Below the pieces are notes generated by a model. It saw nothing but the letters and a program-made list of their open reading frames with translations. It was not told the origin of the DNA and searched no databases. From assembly GCA_013365365.1 (NCBI GenBank), contig JABVXU010000003.1:248001-312000 (forward strand): a stretch of 64,000 nucleotides of DNA, given 5' to 3'. The DNA is from Cruorifilaria tuberocauda. Taxonomy: Eukaryota; Nematoda; Chromadorea; Rhabditida; Onchocercidae. Positions 1 to 19,517 of the stretch are shown piece by piece; within the stretch, counting starts at the first letter, position 1, and the number at the start of each line of letters is the position of its first letter. Position numbers and translations under genes: made by a program.

Positions 1-720
1 TGCTGAAACATGAAAAATAATGTTGGTGAAGATGGGAGAAGAAGATTATAAATTGCTTATTAATTGTAAGGAGTAAGTGGAGCAGTGATGCTCATGTCCT
101 GGGGAGATTAACTCAATCTACATGAGTCCAGCTTATAGCTGTCGTTGCCATCTTTGCATAAATTTACATCTAGCTTTCAGATTTCATCTTTTTCTTTCCA
201 GAACCCATTTACTTCCTTTAAAACTTCAATAACAAATCTCATTTCGTTTTACATTCCTATCATTCATTTATGTATGAATAACCGTATCTTACTTTACTCT
301 CATTCTTATCTATATCTTTATTTAATTATCTGCTGACACAAGTAAAGTATTCAAACAATAAATGGAATTTGATTTCATGAAATTCAAATGATCATATCAA
401 TCTTTTTTTCTCTAGTCCTAGCATTTATATAAAATTGAAATGAAGTTCTCTTGTAACTTATGCATCGATTTTAAAGCATTTCGAAGAGAGATACGGTATC
501 ATTTAATGCTCGCGACCAATCAACATCAAGAAAGGCTGAGGATGTAGGAAGAGACAATGTTGTGAAAGAATTTCACCTCATAGCACTCCGCTTTTTCACA
601 ATTCCTGACCGGTAAAACTGTCAATAAATTTTAGAATTTCATTTCTATATGTGTTATGATCCTGTGGAATACGGAGACGTAACTTCACCACGGCATCAAG
701 ACGCCACGTAATTTTTCTGA
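1..720. other. Upstream region of the AP-2 gene
   Basis: No exon was recognised here. The stretch is AT-rich up to about 460 and somewhat more balanced from about 460 to 720, as expected for the promoter and 5' UTR of the downstream AP-2 gene. Bases 718-720 are an in-frame TGA directly before the ATG at 721, so the AP-2 reading frame cannot extend upstream without another exon. Confidence 0.5.
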
Positions 721-3547
721 ATGGCTGATCGAAACTTTTCTGATTCTAAACGCAATCATAGCAAAGAGCGTAGTATTCTACCAATGGATCGATGCTCCAA
801 CAACGAATGCAATACGAAACATTGCTCAAGAAAACGAAATTTACCCTTCGATTCGGATATTTCAGCAGAACGAATACGGTTAGTATTGAGAATAAAATCG
901 GTTTCATTTTTATTTCTTTTTTCCATTACTTTGGAAATAAGAACAGAATATGATATTGAATATGATATAAAATAAAGGAGTATTTTAGCAAACAATCTTC
1001 ATCTGAAGAGGACGATGAACTTGATATAGCGAGCAGTTTCTTCGATGAAGATGGTGATGGTGACAATTCTAGTACTATTGAAGAACCGGAAGAAGACAGA
1101 TCCTGTAGCAGTGCAAATTTTAATCAAGTCATATTTATTAAAAGCTCGAATTGCCGAATAGTTTTTGAGAAGTCATAGAACGTAACACTTGAAAAATTTT
1201 CAAAAACTTATAATTCATTGCAGACATTTTCTGGAACTCATGCAGTACAAACAAAACCATCTTTATTTCGGAATTCAAATAGCGAAAATCAAAGTGAATT
1301 TTTCTCTTATTCTGTTTTAGTGGACGAATTCTTTGAATATTTGTCTTTGATGTGTTGAAGTTCAATTTAAATCTTTGATAAATTTACACAGAAATCATGT
1401 TCCAGAGAGTGAAATTGGTATCGGTTATCAGTTTCATAGTCATGTTACCGCTAACTTCAATAATAATATACGTGGTTTTGCAAATGGTGCTGATTCTATT
1501 TGTCACCATCATTCCCAACCGGTATTGTTTGGAAATTCTAAAATTTAATCAGAATCTTACTATCTTGCTCACTTAATCATACTACTTTGCAGTTAGTTTA
1601 CACCGGATATATGCCAGTCAGTTCACATTATGTGGTTAGCTGCAGCACGGTACCAGGTAATGGTACTAATGGCGGCGAAAGTTCATATGGACGTGTTTCC
1701 AGTACGTCCATAAATACAATAGCAAATGGAACAATGAATCGAAATGTGAATCAGCAGGTATTATTTAAATACTGATTTTTCATCTAAAAATTCAATAAGG
1801 TTTAAAGAAGACCAAAATTGGACTAGCTTATTGCTGCAGTTATTTTATACAGTCGTTCAGTTAATAGTATCTGGTATAACAATAATTGTTTTAAAATTCT
1901 TATGCCATTACTATTATCGGAATTTTTTGGAATGGTATATTTTAGGATGTTAATACAATTGAATCGTTCATTCGACCTCCATTCAACAACCCAAGAGGTC
2001 AGTGAATTTCCCAGCACAAACTTCCATGACACCACAATTTTAAATACAAATTCATTTGAGATTTTAACATATAATTTTTAAATTGTGCCAGATATTTTAT
2101 GCAAAATTTCCTTATTTCAGCAACAATTTGTAATTTTGGCTTGAGCCGTACGATGTACAGTAATTTTGGTCATTCATTACCATCACTGCATGGTATGCCT
2201 ATGCTTTCATCGGAAACGTTTTGTGCGGTACCTGGTCGAACATCATTGCTCAGTTCCACCACAAAGTATCACGTCACCATTGGGGAGATTTATAGGCGTA
2301 TCTCACCGCCAGAATGCTTGAATGCATCGTTACTTGGAGGAATTTTGCGAAAGTTCGTAGAAATTAAAAAAAAAGAAAATAAATAAAAATTGGTGGAATT
2401 GTTTTGTAAGTGTGATTGGCAGTCACTCTAGAAGCTGGAAATTTGACTCTAATATCAGCAGCATCATAGAGTGATAAGCAATATTTCAATTCTCCTTTGC
2501 AGAAACACTGCTACCATTGCTTGAATATATAATTAAATAGTCAAAAGATTCCGAGAAGAAAAAGTTCTAAGAAGGTTTAACATCGAAGTTTTGTATTGTA
2601 TTACGATTTTAATGAAAATTCATAGAGCTAAATCAAAAGATGGCGGAAAAGCTCTGCGCGACAGTTTGAAGCGAGTTGGATTAACATTACCAGCTGGACG
2701 ACGGAAAGCTGCAACTGTTACAGCATGGACAGCCTTAGTAGAAGGCAATTTTTTTCATTTCAAATTTGAAGTCAAATAATTGAACGGTTACTCTAATAAA
2801 TATGCTAATACATACAAACAAAAGTCATCTCATTGTTCAGGCGTTAGAAACTGAAACATTTATTTCTTAAAAAAGTTCAAATTAGATCCTTATTTTTTAG
2901 AAGAAGCATTACAAATGGCTAAAGATTTTGCGGCACTCAATGAGAAATCATTTCCAGTACGACAAATTGCTGAATTTATTTGCAGTCGAATGATTTGGCA
3001 AGATGACCCGCGTGAATGTTGCACCTTTATCGAAAATACAAGGTTAAAAGGGCAAATGAATGATTTGCAGCGAAAAAGAGCAATCAATCTTACTTCGCAT
3101 GCATTTGCATTTGTGCTTTTCAGATTATTTATTAAAGAATTATCGGAAATCGTCAGCAGTGGACATTATGGAATAATGCTTGGTAATCAATCGAATCCAA
3201 CTGCATTGGTCGCCCCTGCCGTACAGTATGGTCTTGCGCATTTCTCCCTGGTAATCACATTTTTTTTTACATTTACAAATCAATTCATCTGAAATCAATG
3301 ATCCTCATAATCTGGAATATTAAAATAAATATCATTCCTAACTTATGATCTTAATACACATCTCTTTTAGTTAACGCATGGTTTTGGACCTCTGGCATTT
3401 GTTACAGTACTCGATACACTGACTGCAGTGCTTGATGAAATGCTAAAATGCTATGATCGAAATGATCAACATTTAAATATTCCATTATCGGAAATATCCG
3501 TAACACATATACCTTCTAATCGCTTCATCTACAGCAATAATGTATAA
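721..3547 (+). CDS. AP-2 family transcription factor
   Basis: Sequence-specific nuclear DNA-binding activator of the AP-2 (TFAP2; C. elegans aptf) family. Exons read as 721-878, 989-1127, 1224-1351, 1392-1521, 1593-1757, 1946-1997, 2121-2352, 2626-2744, 2901-3042, 3124-3250 and 3371-3547; phases agree throughout and give 522 residues. Residues 1 to about 290 are acidic, then Ser/Asn/His-rich, with no clear PPxY activation motif. From about 291 the AP-2 domain is unmistakable: [66 protein letters not shown], then the helix-span-helix dimerisation part ending near LTHGFGPL. The start is chosen because an in-frame TGA immediately precedes it. The intron after 2744 appears to be GC-AG. The AP-2 domain call is very secure; the N-terminal exon joins are less so. 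The exact paralogue (aptf-1 to -4 type) is not resolved. Confidence 0.93.
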
Positions 3548-4513
3548 TCTTTTGGATTTCTGCAAAGAATGAGAACTTTTAATAACGATTATTAACTAGA
3601 ACAATTCTCAGTTTAGCAATTAAGCTTCAGAATTCTAGTGAACTTTTTATTTTAATTGTATTCCTCGTACTGACTGCGATATCGATTCTATAAGTCTCCA
3701 AATCACATATCACGTTTAAGAGTTTTCTCTTTTTCAATTGTGACACATTGAAATTTCCCTACGGATATTTTAATGGACTGAGTCTTTTATACCAACGAGT
3801 AGTAATGACGATAATAACAACGAAAAAGTTATATTATAACGAAAATGGTACAAAAATTACTGCTTAATGTTTTATTTGTTATGAAAGGCTCAATCATAAA
3901 CGAAGGGAATTTAAAATAAAGAAGAGAAACAATAATGCATTACGATTTGCATAAAACAATCGTGATCATTAATCATTCCGCTCGGTAAAATGAAAGAACA
4001 CTGCACTTTGAAAGAACTATGTACAACAATACAAGCAAACCAATAAACTACAAGAGAATATTCGGAAACAAATTCCTCTCTTTCAATTCCATTCAATTTA
4101 TTCTTCCGGAATGCAGAAAAGTAGTTTTGAAATTGTTTGCAAGAAGTAAAAAATTCAAGGGATCTTTTCGTTTCTAATTATCATTATTTTCAGGAAATTT
4201 CTGGATGTGTCGCTTTCATGGTTATGTAGCTCATAGTTTTCTTATCTCATTGCCTTTTTTGTCTAATGAATTGCTTTAAGTCTAGTGGAGCATGAATTAC
4301 CCTGTGTTTCAATATCCCAGAAATTCAAAAAGGCACCAATAATAAAGTAAGGAAAGGAAAGAAAACAGCGAAGCATGAGAAAAAGAAACATAAGCTATTT
4401 CCATAAACTTTAAAAGGGAAAATAAAAGAACGGAATGAATTGGATTAAAATGTAGCAACCGTTTACATTTTAGGTATCGTAGTACTCATAATACAAGCGA
4501 CAGCCTTTATAAG
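3548..4513. other. AP-2 3' flank, no gene seen
   Basis: AT-rich sequence after the AP-2 stop codon. It should hold the AP-2 3' UTR and possibly 5' exons of the coding-like cluster that follows. A pyrimidine-rich AG at about 4196 opens a short frame that quickly stops. Nothing here could be assigned. Confidence 0.4.
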
Positions 4514-5224
4514 GACTGTTTCGATATGTTAAGGCTTTCTTTGAAAGGACTGAACTCCACTTCAAAAAATTGGTTGAATCCTTTCACATTCATCTTCTTC
4601 ACTACTGCGTTCATCTACTAAGTCTCGACGGCTGTCATTTCATCCTGATGCATTGAGTCCGGAAACTCCGGAATATATTCATCAAATGATTACTATTATT
4701 CAATCTTCATTAATTAATATCCAACATTTTCAGGGAGCAATTTCTACAGTTTTCAAGATAAATATTTTAGAAATAAAAAATGAGAAGTTATTTATATTTG
4801 ATGCAGCGATGAAAACAAAAGTATGTAAAATTTTGAAATACAATGCAAAATTCGCTTTTTTGTAAGAAAGAATAATGATTTCCCATATATTGCACAGAAT
4901 GAGATGAGAGAAAATATTTCAGTCAAAGGACAAATGAAATTTCGTCACCTCTCTTATATATCGCTTATAAAGTTCTAAATATTTGGAATTTCTTCCTATC
5001 TCGAACTTTGAATTTTTTTTTGGAAACGCATTAATCAATTAATTTGACCTCCATCATCATCACACCACAATACTAATAATTACTGTATGTCCAGATTTGA
5101 GAAGTGTACCATCTGAATTGAGCGAAAAAGAAATGACAGTAGCATTTTGTGAAAATTTAATATTCCACCGAGAAATTGTCGAAAAGAGCAGAGGTGGAAG
5201 TTCTCGTGCCAGTCGCAACCTATA
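4514..5224 (+). CDS. Unidentified coding-like exon cluster
   Basis: I do not recognise this gene. Three stretches look coding. Bases 4514-4572 read LFRYVKAFFERTELHFKKL, an amphipathic helix-like segment. A 50-base intron (GTTGAA donor, pyrimidine-rich tract ending in AAG) joins it in phase to 4623 onward, which reads SRRLSFHPDALSPETPEYIH and stays open to a donor after 4820. A further block, about 5093-5224, reads SELSEKEMTVAFCENLIFH and continues about 20 more codons to a TAA stop. I could not find a phase-consistent join between the second and third blocks, nor a start codon, so an exon is missing or the gene is partly degraded. It lies between AP-2 (+) and NHR-23 (-) and could be a small independent gene or unrelated 3' exons. 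Confidence 0.35.
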
Positions 5225-6593
5225 ACCATCCTCCACTAATCCAATCCCGAATGACCCATTTCACAACATTGCAATGGAAAATTTTCTTTTAAAATAGGAA
5301 AGTATAATAAAAGATTTTACAAGGATCTGATCAAATTTTGAAAATGAATTTTCATCAGTCACATTCTATAGAAATCTCTCTCATCAATCAATAAATACAT
5401 TTCTCAACATTATATTCCCTTGGATATGTAAAATGAAATTTGAGAGTAATTATGGCGATTGAATGAATCAAACATTTTGATTTGCTTAACATTCGCCAAT
5501 ATATAAATACTTTAAGATGCTTTTCACCACATTTACTTGACTAATTCGAGATCGTATTGAGAAGAGAAAAATGGAAGCAAAAGCTGATAACTCTATTATT
5601 TAACAGTAAATGAAAAAAATTCTCCTCATGCTGAAGTTGAAATTTCGATAAATTTTAAGTGAGTTATGCAATCAGAATTCGAAATATACAAAGATATCAC
5701 TAAAATTTTAAAGAGAGCTATCAACATAACAGCCTTTCGAGTTTTAAACCCAAATTGACAACTATCGAGAGAATATAGTATCACTGGGAATGACAAATGA
5801 AGTTACCTTAATTTATTTTCGAAATAGAGAACAAATTTTTAGGAATTTTTTTAAAACCAAATGATAGAGTTCCAAAACTTTTGAAGAAAAAAAATTGATA
5901 GTTTTAAACAATTTTTCATAAAGTATATTTGTAGTCCATTCAAAAAAGCTAGTAAGAAACAAATATTAATTAGCCACCAATGGAAAGACAATTAATCATA
6001 AAGAAAATATTAATTTTTGGTATCGTTATGAATGAAAGATTCGATTTTGGGAAGTCTTCTAGAAAAAAGGCAATAATTTCTTAATTATTTTCAAGTCATA
6101 CACTGAGCACCAATAATACTGCTAGGAGTAAATTATAAACATACTTTACTTCAATATCTAATTTCTTCACAAACATTATCACTAGTAGTCCTTCTGTAAA
6201 TAGTCTTACCCGTTGCTTTGAGATTTCTCATTTCTTTAACATACCTATTGTAGCGCTACTAATTAAATATATGATTAAGTGATAATATTATTTCTATAAA
6301 CTTTCGCGAGCTTAGTTTTAGAAAACAGAAATTTCGATTTTTTATACAACTCAGCGAATCATAGCTGGAATATCAAAATGAAAGATAATAGTATTTGGAC
6401 CGGATGTCATTATGGATTTTCAATGATGAAAAAGCAATCTTTCGGTAAACTTTTCACGAATCGTCATAAGAAAATATCAATTTCTTTATTATTTTTTATC
6501 ATTGAAAGGCAATTTAAGTAGAATGGATTGCTTTTATGAGACAAGAAGTAAGAACCTTGTACTGATTGAATGAAAATCTTGCTGGCACTAATT
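5225..6593. other. Convergent intergenic / 3' UTR region
   Basis: AT-rich sequence between the plus-strand coding-like cluster and the stop codon of the minus-strand nuclear receptor. It probably includes the receptor's 3' UTR. No open frames with coding character or RNA genes were noticed. Confidence 0.4.
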
Positions 6594-14561
<7,968 letters not shown>

Positions 14562-16330
14562 TTTTGTAGAGCACCAACAATTGCTGTGTTTCGTCTCTTC
14601 TTTCCTCCGTTTTCCAAGAACCCAATGGGCGGCGGTAGGTTGATCGGCCAAATGGATGCAGGAATACCGGAGAACGGAATACCGATACTAAGATTATAAT
14701 GGGTTTAGTTATTGTAAGGATAATCTCCGACAGTCCAACCCAACAAACGATGGACGGGTGTTTTCGGTACCCACCACGACAAAGTCGACAACACCCGACC
14801 AGACCAACCAAACAATCAAGCAAGCAACCGATAGATTCGACTCTTGCGCCTTCCACTTTTTCCTTCGTCCTTTTTGCGTTGCGCCAACCGACGTCGAGCA
14901 GGACGTCTTGTTGGTGGTGCTTCTGCTACCTGCTTCTTGTAGCTGTCGTTGCTAAAAGAGGTGGAAGGTAGGAAGCAAGTGATAATTACCTAAAGTGAAT
15001 AATAACGACTAAAGTGCCAATTTGCAATGCCAAACCCAGGAGACCGTTCAGAATAGGAGGCCCACTTTTGCTAGCTTCCTTCATACAAATGCCATGAAAC
15101 AGTGGCGCTGATAGCAATAGCAGTAGCAGTGATAAGAACTATGGTAGCAATAGTAGTAATCGTTGAAATGATGGCAAGAATTTCACCCGCAACATCTAGA
15201 AATCGGATACCGGTGCACCGAGGAGCGCTGAAGTGCTGTTGCTACTGGAATGCTGCTCCTGCTATTGGAGAAACAGAACGTACGGGTAGATAGGTGGTCG
15301 CGGTCGTAGCTATAGTTGTCATCCGACGATACATCTCCAATGCATGAGGAAGGTGTGCATCTGTTCCCGTGCCTTTCCTTCTGTCGTCAACTGCACAGCC
15401 CAGTTGTGGAAGTGACAGTTGTAGTTATAGTAGTAGTGACAATTATAATTATAATAATAGTACTGGTGGTTGTAGTAATGATAATATTGGTAGTAGTAGT
15501 AGTGGTAGTGACGGTAGCAGTGGCAGTAGCAGCAGCAGTAGTAGTAGTGGTAATAGTAGTAGATGGATGGACAGATAGTGGTCGACGATGGAGGAGGAGG
15601 TTGGATCGGGAGATGCCCTCTCAACTATCCAAATTTGACGATAACGATGATGATGATGGCAACGACGAACTTTCCCGAGTAGTAGTAAAACCCGTGATGA
15701 TGGTGGTGGTCTACAGAACCTTTCTGTCTCTCGATTTTGCAGATGCAGATGGAGGTGGTCCCGGTGTGGAGGGGAGGGGGAGAACGAAGTAAGGGAAATA
15801 GCGTGGGGCGGGGGAGTTGAAATGGTTTTGAAAACTTTTCGATGTTAAAATAGGGATGGAGGAAAAGAAGGGCCAAAACAGTGTTATGTGATACATTATT
15901 ATTGTGTGCTTGACTGGTACGGAAGGCGGCTGATACTGCTGACGATTGTCCCCTTCCTCTTCTCTATCTCCCCTCGGCGAGGACATCGACCCCCGACCCG
16001 ATGGTCCATCAGCGTTGTCAGTTGTTAGGGTGATGGTGACGATGACGCGACGATTTTGCGATGATGACGAGCTGTGGCTGTAGCGCTGGGTAATCGTACC
16101 AGTAGCACCGATCGGGTGAAGATGAATTCAGCGGTAATGGTTCAAAAACCTCTCTTTCCCTGTCGAACATTGTGCAGCGGCTACGTAAAACTTTTCCAAT
16201 GAATTCAGCAGGCAGAATTTTTCGAGAAATTAAGGAGAGGGTTTGATGAAATCCAGATAAAATGTTTATCAGCACTTTTCCACGAATCTTTCTTCCAGAC
16301 CCTCCTTTCTTTTTTCCAATATTTCTCAAC
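14562..16330 (-). promoter_or_regulatory. GC-richer 5' region of nhr-23
   Basis: Base composition shifts abruptly from AT-rich to balanced or GC-rich from about 14.39 to 16.33 kb, unlike the rest of the window. It covers the nhr-23 first coding exon and about 1.8 kb upstream, so it most likely holds the 5' UTR and proximal promoter. Many overlapping open frames on both strands arise from the low stop-codon density; none has splice context or a protein-like pattern. Promoter function is inferred from position only. Confidence 0.45.
15410..15565. repeat. Imperfect GTA/GTG/GCA trinucleotide tract
   Basis: Interrupted trinucleotide repeat on the plus strand (GTA, GTG and GCA units, with AAT interruptions). 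It gives runs of Val, Ser/Gly or Tyr/Cys codons in different frames, which explains the long but biased open frames here. Smaller GAT and GGT runs continue to about 15.72 kb. It lies upstream of the nhr-23 start codon. Confidence 0.75.
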
Positions 16331-19300
16331 TTCTATATTCAAATTCTTTTGACCACTGTCCAGATGGACATATGAAAATGTTGCGCATTCTACGCCAAAA
16401 CAACCATTTCCACAGGCACAATGATAACGAAGAATTAGGCCAATTTGTCATTAAAAAATGAATAAATAGGGACTTCATTTCCATTTCTTCTTTTATTTGA
16501 AGAACAAAGTAGGAATAAACGAATTATTCTTCGACACACAACAATTAAAAGAATATCAAACGAATTTAAATAACCTCTCTTGTAGGAAAATACCATCCAG
16601 GATCAATGGCTTTCTTCACTTCTCATAAACCATTTTTCGTTCGAAATTAAATTGTTTGCATAGTATGAAGCATAACATAAGCTGATTGAATTACAGTAAG
16701 CGAAGTGATATATAACCACCCATTGATTCTCAAATCAACTTCTGCAATAATATGCTAAATGATATTTGGTAAAGTCCAATTTTAATTAAGTGAACGTTGA
16801 AAATAAAAAACTGAAAGAACTTATCGATCACAATAGCTGTTCAAAATTAAGTTTAACAATCAGGTGTTCATCAATCTCTTCCATGTCAAACTTGCTATTT
16901 ATCAATTTCATATTGTACATAAATAAAATTTTTGGAAATATTGTACATAAATTTTTGTATTGGAAAATAGAACATTATAGCCATTACATCTAAGTGATCC
17001 TAAAACATGCATGGGATGGAAAAAAATGATATAGTTTTGACACTGATAGGCACTGATATAATCTCTCCAATATTTATTCGTTCAGTTATTCGAATCACTT
17101 GAAGCAGAGAGAAAATCTCTACAAATTAGCTAATCATTCTGAGCATTAACCTTCCTTCTTCCAGAGCAGAATTTGAATATTAGGATATGGCTCTCTCTTA
17201 TTATTTATGATTGCACTGATAATTAAAGGATTGAGTGTTAATTATGTCGCGTACCGTCAAAGGAATGAGGAAAATGAGCGAAAGATAATGTTGCGACAAA
17301 AGTTCGGGCGGAGATTGTTAAGACAACAACATTGATCTGTGACGCGAAGGTCGTTCAAGGTTCAACAGACTCGATATCCTTCAAAAACACCCATTCATTA
17401 TAAATGCAAAATAAATTGCTCAAACAGCTGATAACAGCCATGGAAAAGATCAATCAATAATCATCAGGAACTTAAAATTTTAATAATTCCAACTAATATA
17501 ACCTCCGCACTTCGGGAGAATTGTCCTTTCATTATGCAGTATTCGAGCGGATGCATTTGACCTTTTCACAGCTCAAGCTTTGTAATTCCATGAAATACAT
17601 CCGCTTTTTGAGATTCAATAATACCATGCCGTATAACTTGGAACTTCCAAAAATATTTGTTATCTTAGAATTATCGAACCAATATAAAATGAGCGTTGCA
17701 GTTCAATTTTACGATGCAACCATTTTTCTTATCATCTACTCTATCATGATCAACGTGAATGTAGGAGAAAAACAAGTCTATTCAGTTCTTCATTTCAATT
17801 TCAACATTTTATTATGCAATGTGTTTTTTTATGACGCTCATAAAGTTGATTCTTTACTACTATGCTGTACTAAATGTAATTAAAATATCATGTAAGTAAT
17901 AAAAACAGCAATTTCCCGGTGAACGCATCACGAATGACAATGGTGTAGGAATAATATAATGTAACAGAAAGATATGTTCTAATTGGTGTTTTATAATAAG
18001 CATTACAGAACTAGTATAATTAGAAAAACACATCATCAAAAGAGATGCACTGAAAAATTTACTAGACGAATTCTTTTTATGGTTGAATACAGAAATTTCT
18101 GGGATTGAGGAATGAATTAGATTATATGAAGAGTTTAATATGAAATAAGAAAAATTTAAAAATATCACAAAATAATGATAAACTTTATTCAACACCTCTA
18201 ACCTCTTTACAATTTACAATAAAAAAAAGATTAAAATGATTCTTTTAATTTTAACAGAATACAATAAACAAAGTAAACATGAAAATATACTAGAAATATA
18301 ATGATAAATAAAGTAAACGATTCTGCTGCAATTGATTCACTTGATGTTTCATCCATCGAGAAATTCCTTTATTCAATTAAATTCTCAAATTTATACTAAA
18401 AATAAATTTTTTAAGGAAGTTTAATTGTGGATAATGGAAATGATAGAATGAACAATGGAATTAATTTTTTTTATGCGGAAGCGATTTACCAAAGAACTGT
18501 GCAGAATGGGTAGAAAACAAAACCTCAATTACCGCTATTATTTCCAACATCCAGAAGGATCAGTGAATTAATCTAACAGACTCGGGATCACAGTTTTCAT
18601 TTAGCTCCAGCTATCTCCTTTCGTTAAACTTCGCTATACATCTGGTGTGTTCAGTGCAACGAGTTTATGTTCTGAGGGGAAGAGAAGGGAAGCGGATCAT
18701 TTGTTTATGCTTGCTAGATTTTTTATTTCATATTGGCGAAATCCACCGCATAAGATAGGAAACTGCGCGTTTTTGGAAGGGATCATGAACTAATGATATC
18801 GAAGAAATGTGGCAGAAATGGAGGGGAGGATGGTGGCGTATTCTTTAATAAAGAATGTGAATGTTCTTTAAAATGGTAGGTTAATTGATCTAGACAAGTT
18901 GATGCGCGCATAGCAATATTTATTAATTGCGGTAGTGTTTTGGAACAAAGAAAAGATATACTGATTGAAGAAGACTGTAGAATTACGTAGAATATTCTAG
19001 ATTGGCTAAAGGAGTTCTCTCGTAAATTTGGAAATATCATAAAATCATAAAAATATATCATGAAAATTGACAGTTCTTGTGATGTAAGAAAGTTTTGGAA
19101 ATGTCAAGAAAATCGTGAGAAAGCCTTGGAAATTTGTACTTTTATATTCATGAAGAATCTATATATGCAAAAACTTTAATCCAAGTTTAGACGGTATGTT
19201 TTGTTGAAATTAAATCCTTTATGGATTTCTACTTTTTGTTTACAGAACAATAAAACTCTCTTGTAATGTTTCATTTATAGTTTCAACCGATTATTACACA

Positions 19301-19517
19301 TATTCTTCTGATTATTCATACTGCACATATATACCTGATTATATATATTTTCTTTGGGATTAATTGACTTAACATATACGTAACGTTCGGATGCGAAATA
19401 ATTATAAATGATTTTGCACTGCATTGCATTATTACATTAAATCAAAGTTAAAGATAATCTTTGCTACTATTTTTCAGGAAAAACAGTTAATGCAATCCGA
19501 AAACAACGTTTCGAAGA
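16331..19517. other. Head-to-head region between nhr-23 and SIN3
   Basis: About 3 kb between the GC-richer nhr-23 promoter block and the first SIN3 exon. It must contain the SIN3 promoter. Apart from a possible microprotein at 17207-17335, no coding-like exon was found; the 120-codon frame near 17521-17883 has no codon or splice signature. Confidence 0.4.
17207..17335 (+). CDS. Possible 42-residue membrane microprotein
   Basis: Not recognised. A 42-codon frame begins MIALIIKGLSVNYVAY and continues with a strongly basic, Arg/Gln/Glu-rich tail ending RRLLRQQH before TGA. A hydrophobic head followed by a charged tail would suit a small membrane-anchored peptide. An excellent pyrimidine-rich acceptor ends at about 17164, 42 bases upstream, as expected for a spliced-leader or cis-splice site. 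A short upstream ATG frame lies between the acceptor and this start. No homologue is known to me, and chance is a real alternative. Confidence 0.25.
   Translation: MIALIIKGLSVNYVAYRQRNEENERKIMLRQKFGRRLLRQQH

Noticed and set aside
1294..1320. A 27-base GT-AG segment in the AP-2 gene that could be an intron
   Set aside because: Too short to be spliced, multiple of three, and reading through keeps the frame open.
15316..15792. 158-codon plus-strand frame rich in Val, and opposing Tyr/Cys-rich frame
   Set aside because: Both follow from the trinucleotide repeat tract; no splice context or protein-like pattern.
17521..17883. 120-codon frame between nhr-23 and SIN3
   Set aside because: AT-driven composition, no upstream acceptor or coding pattern; likely chance.
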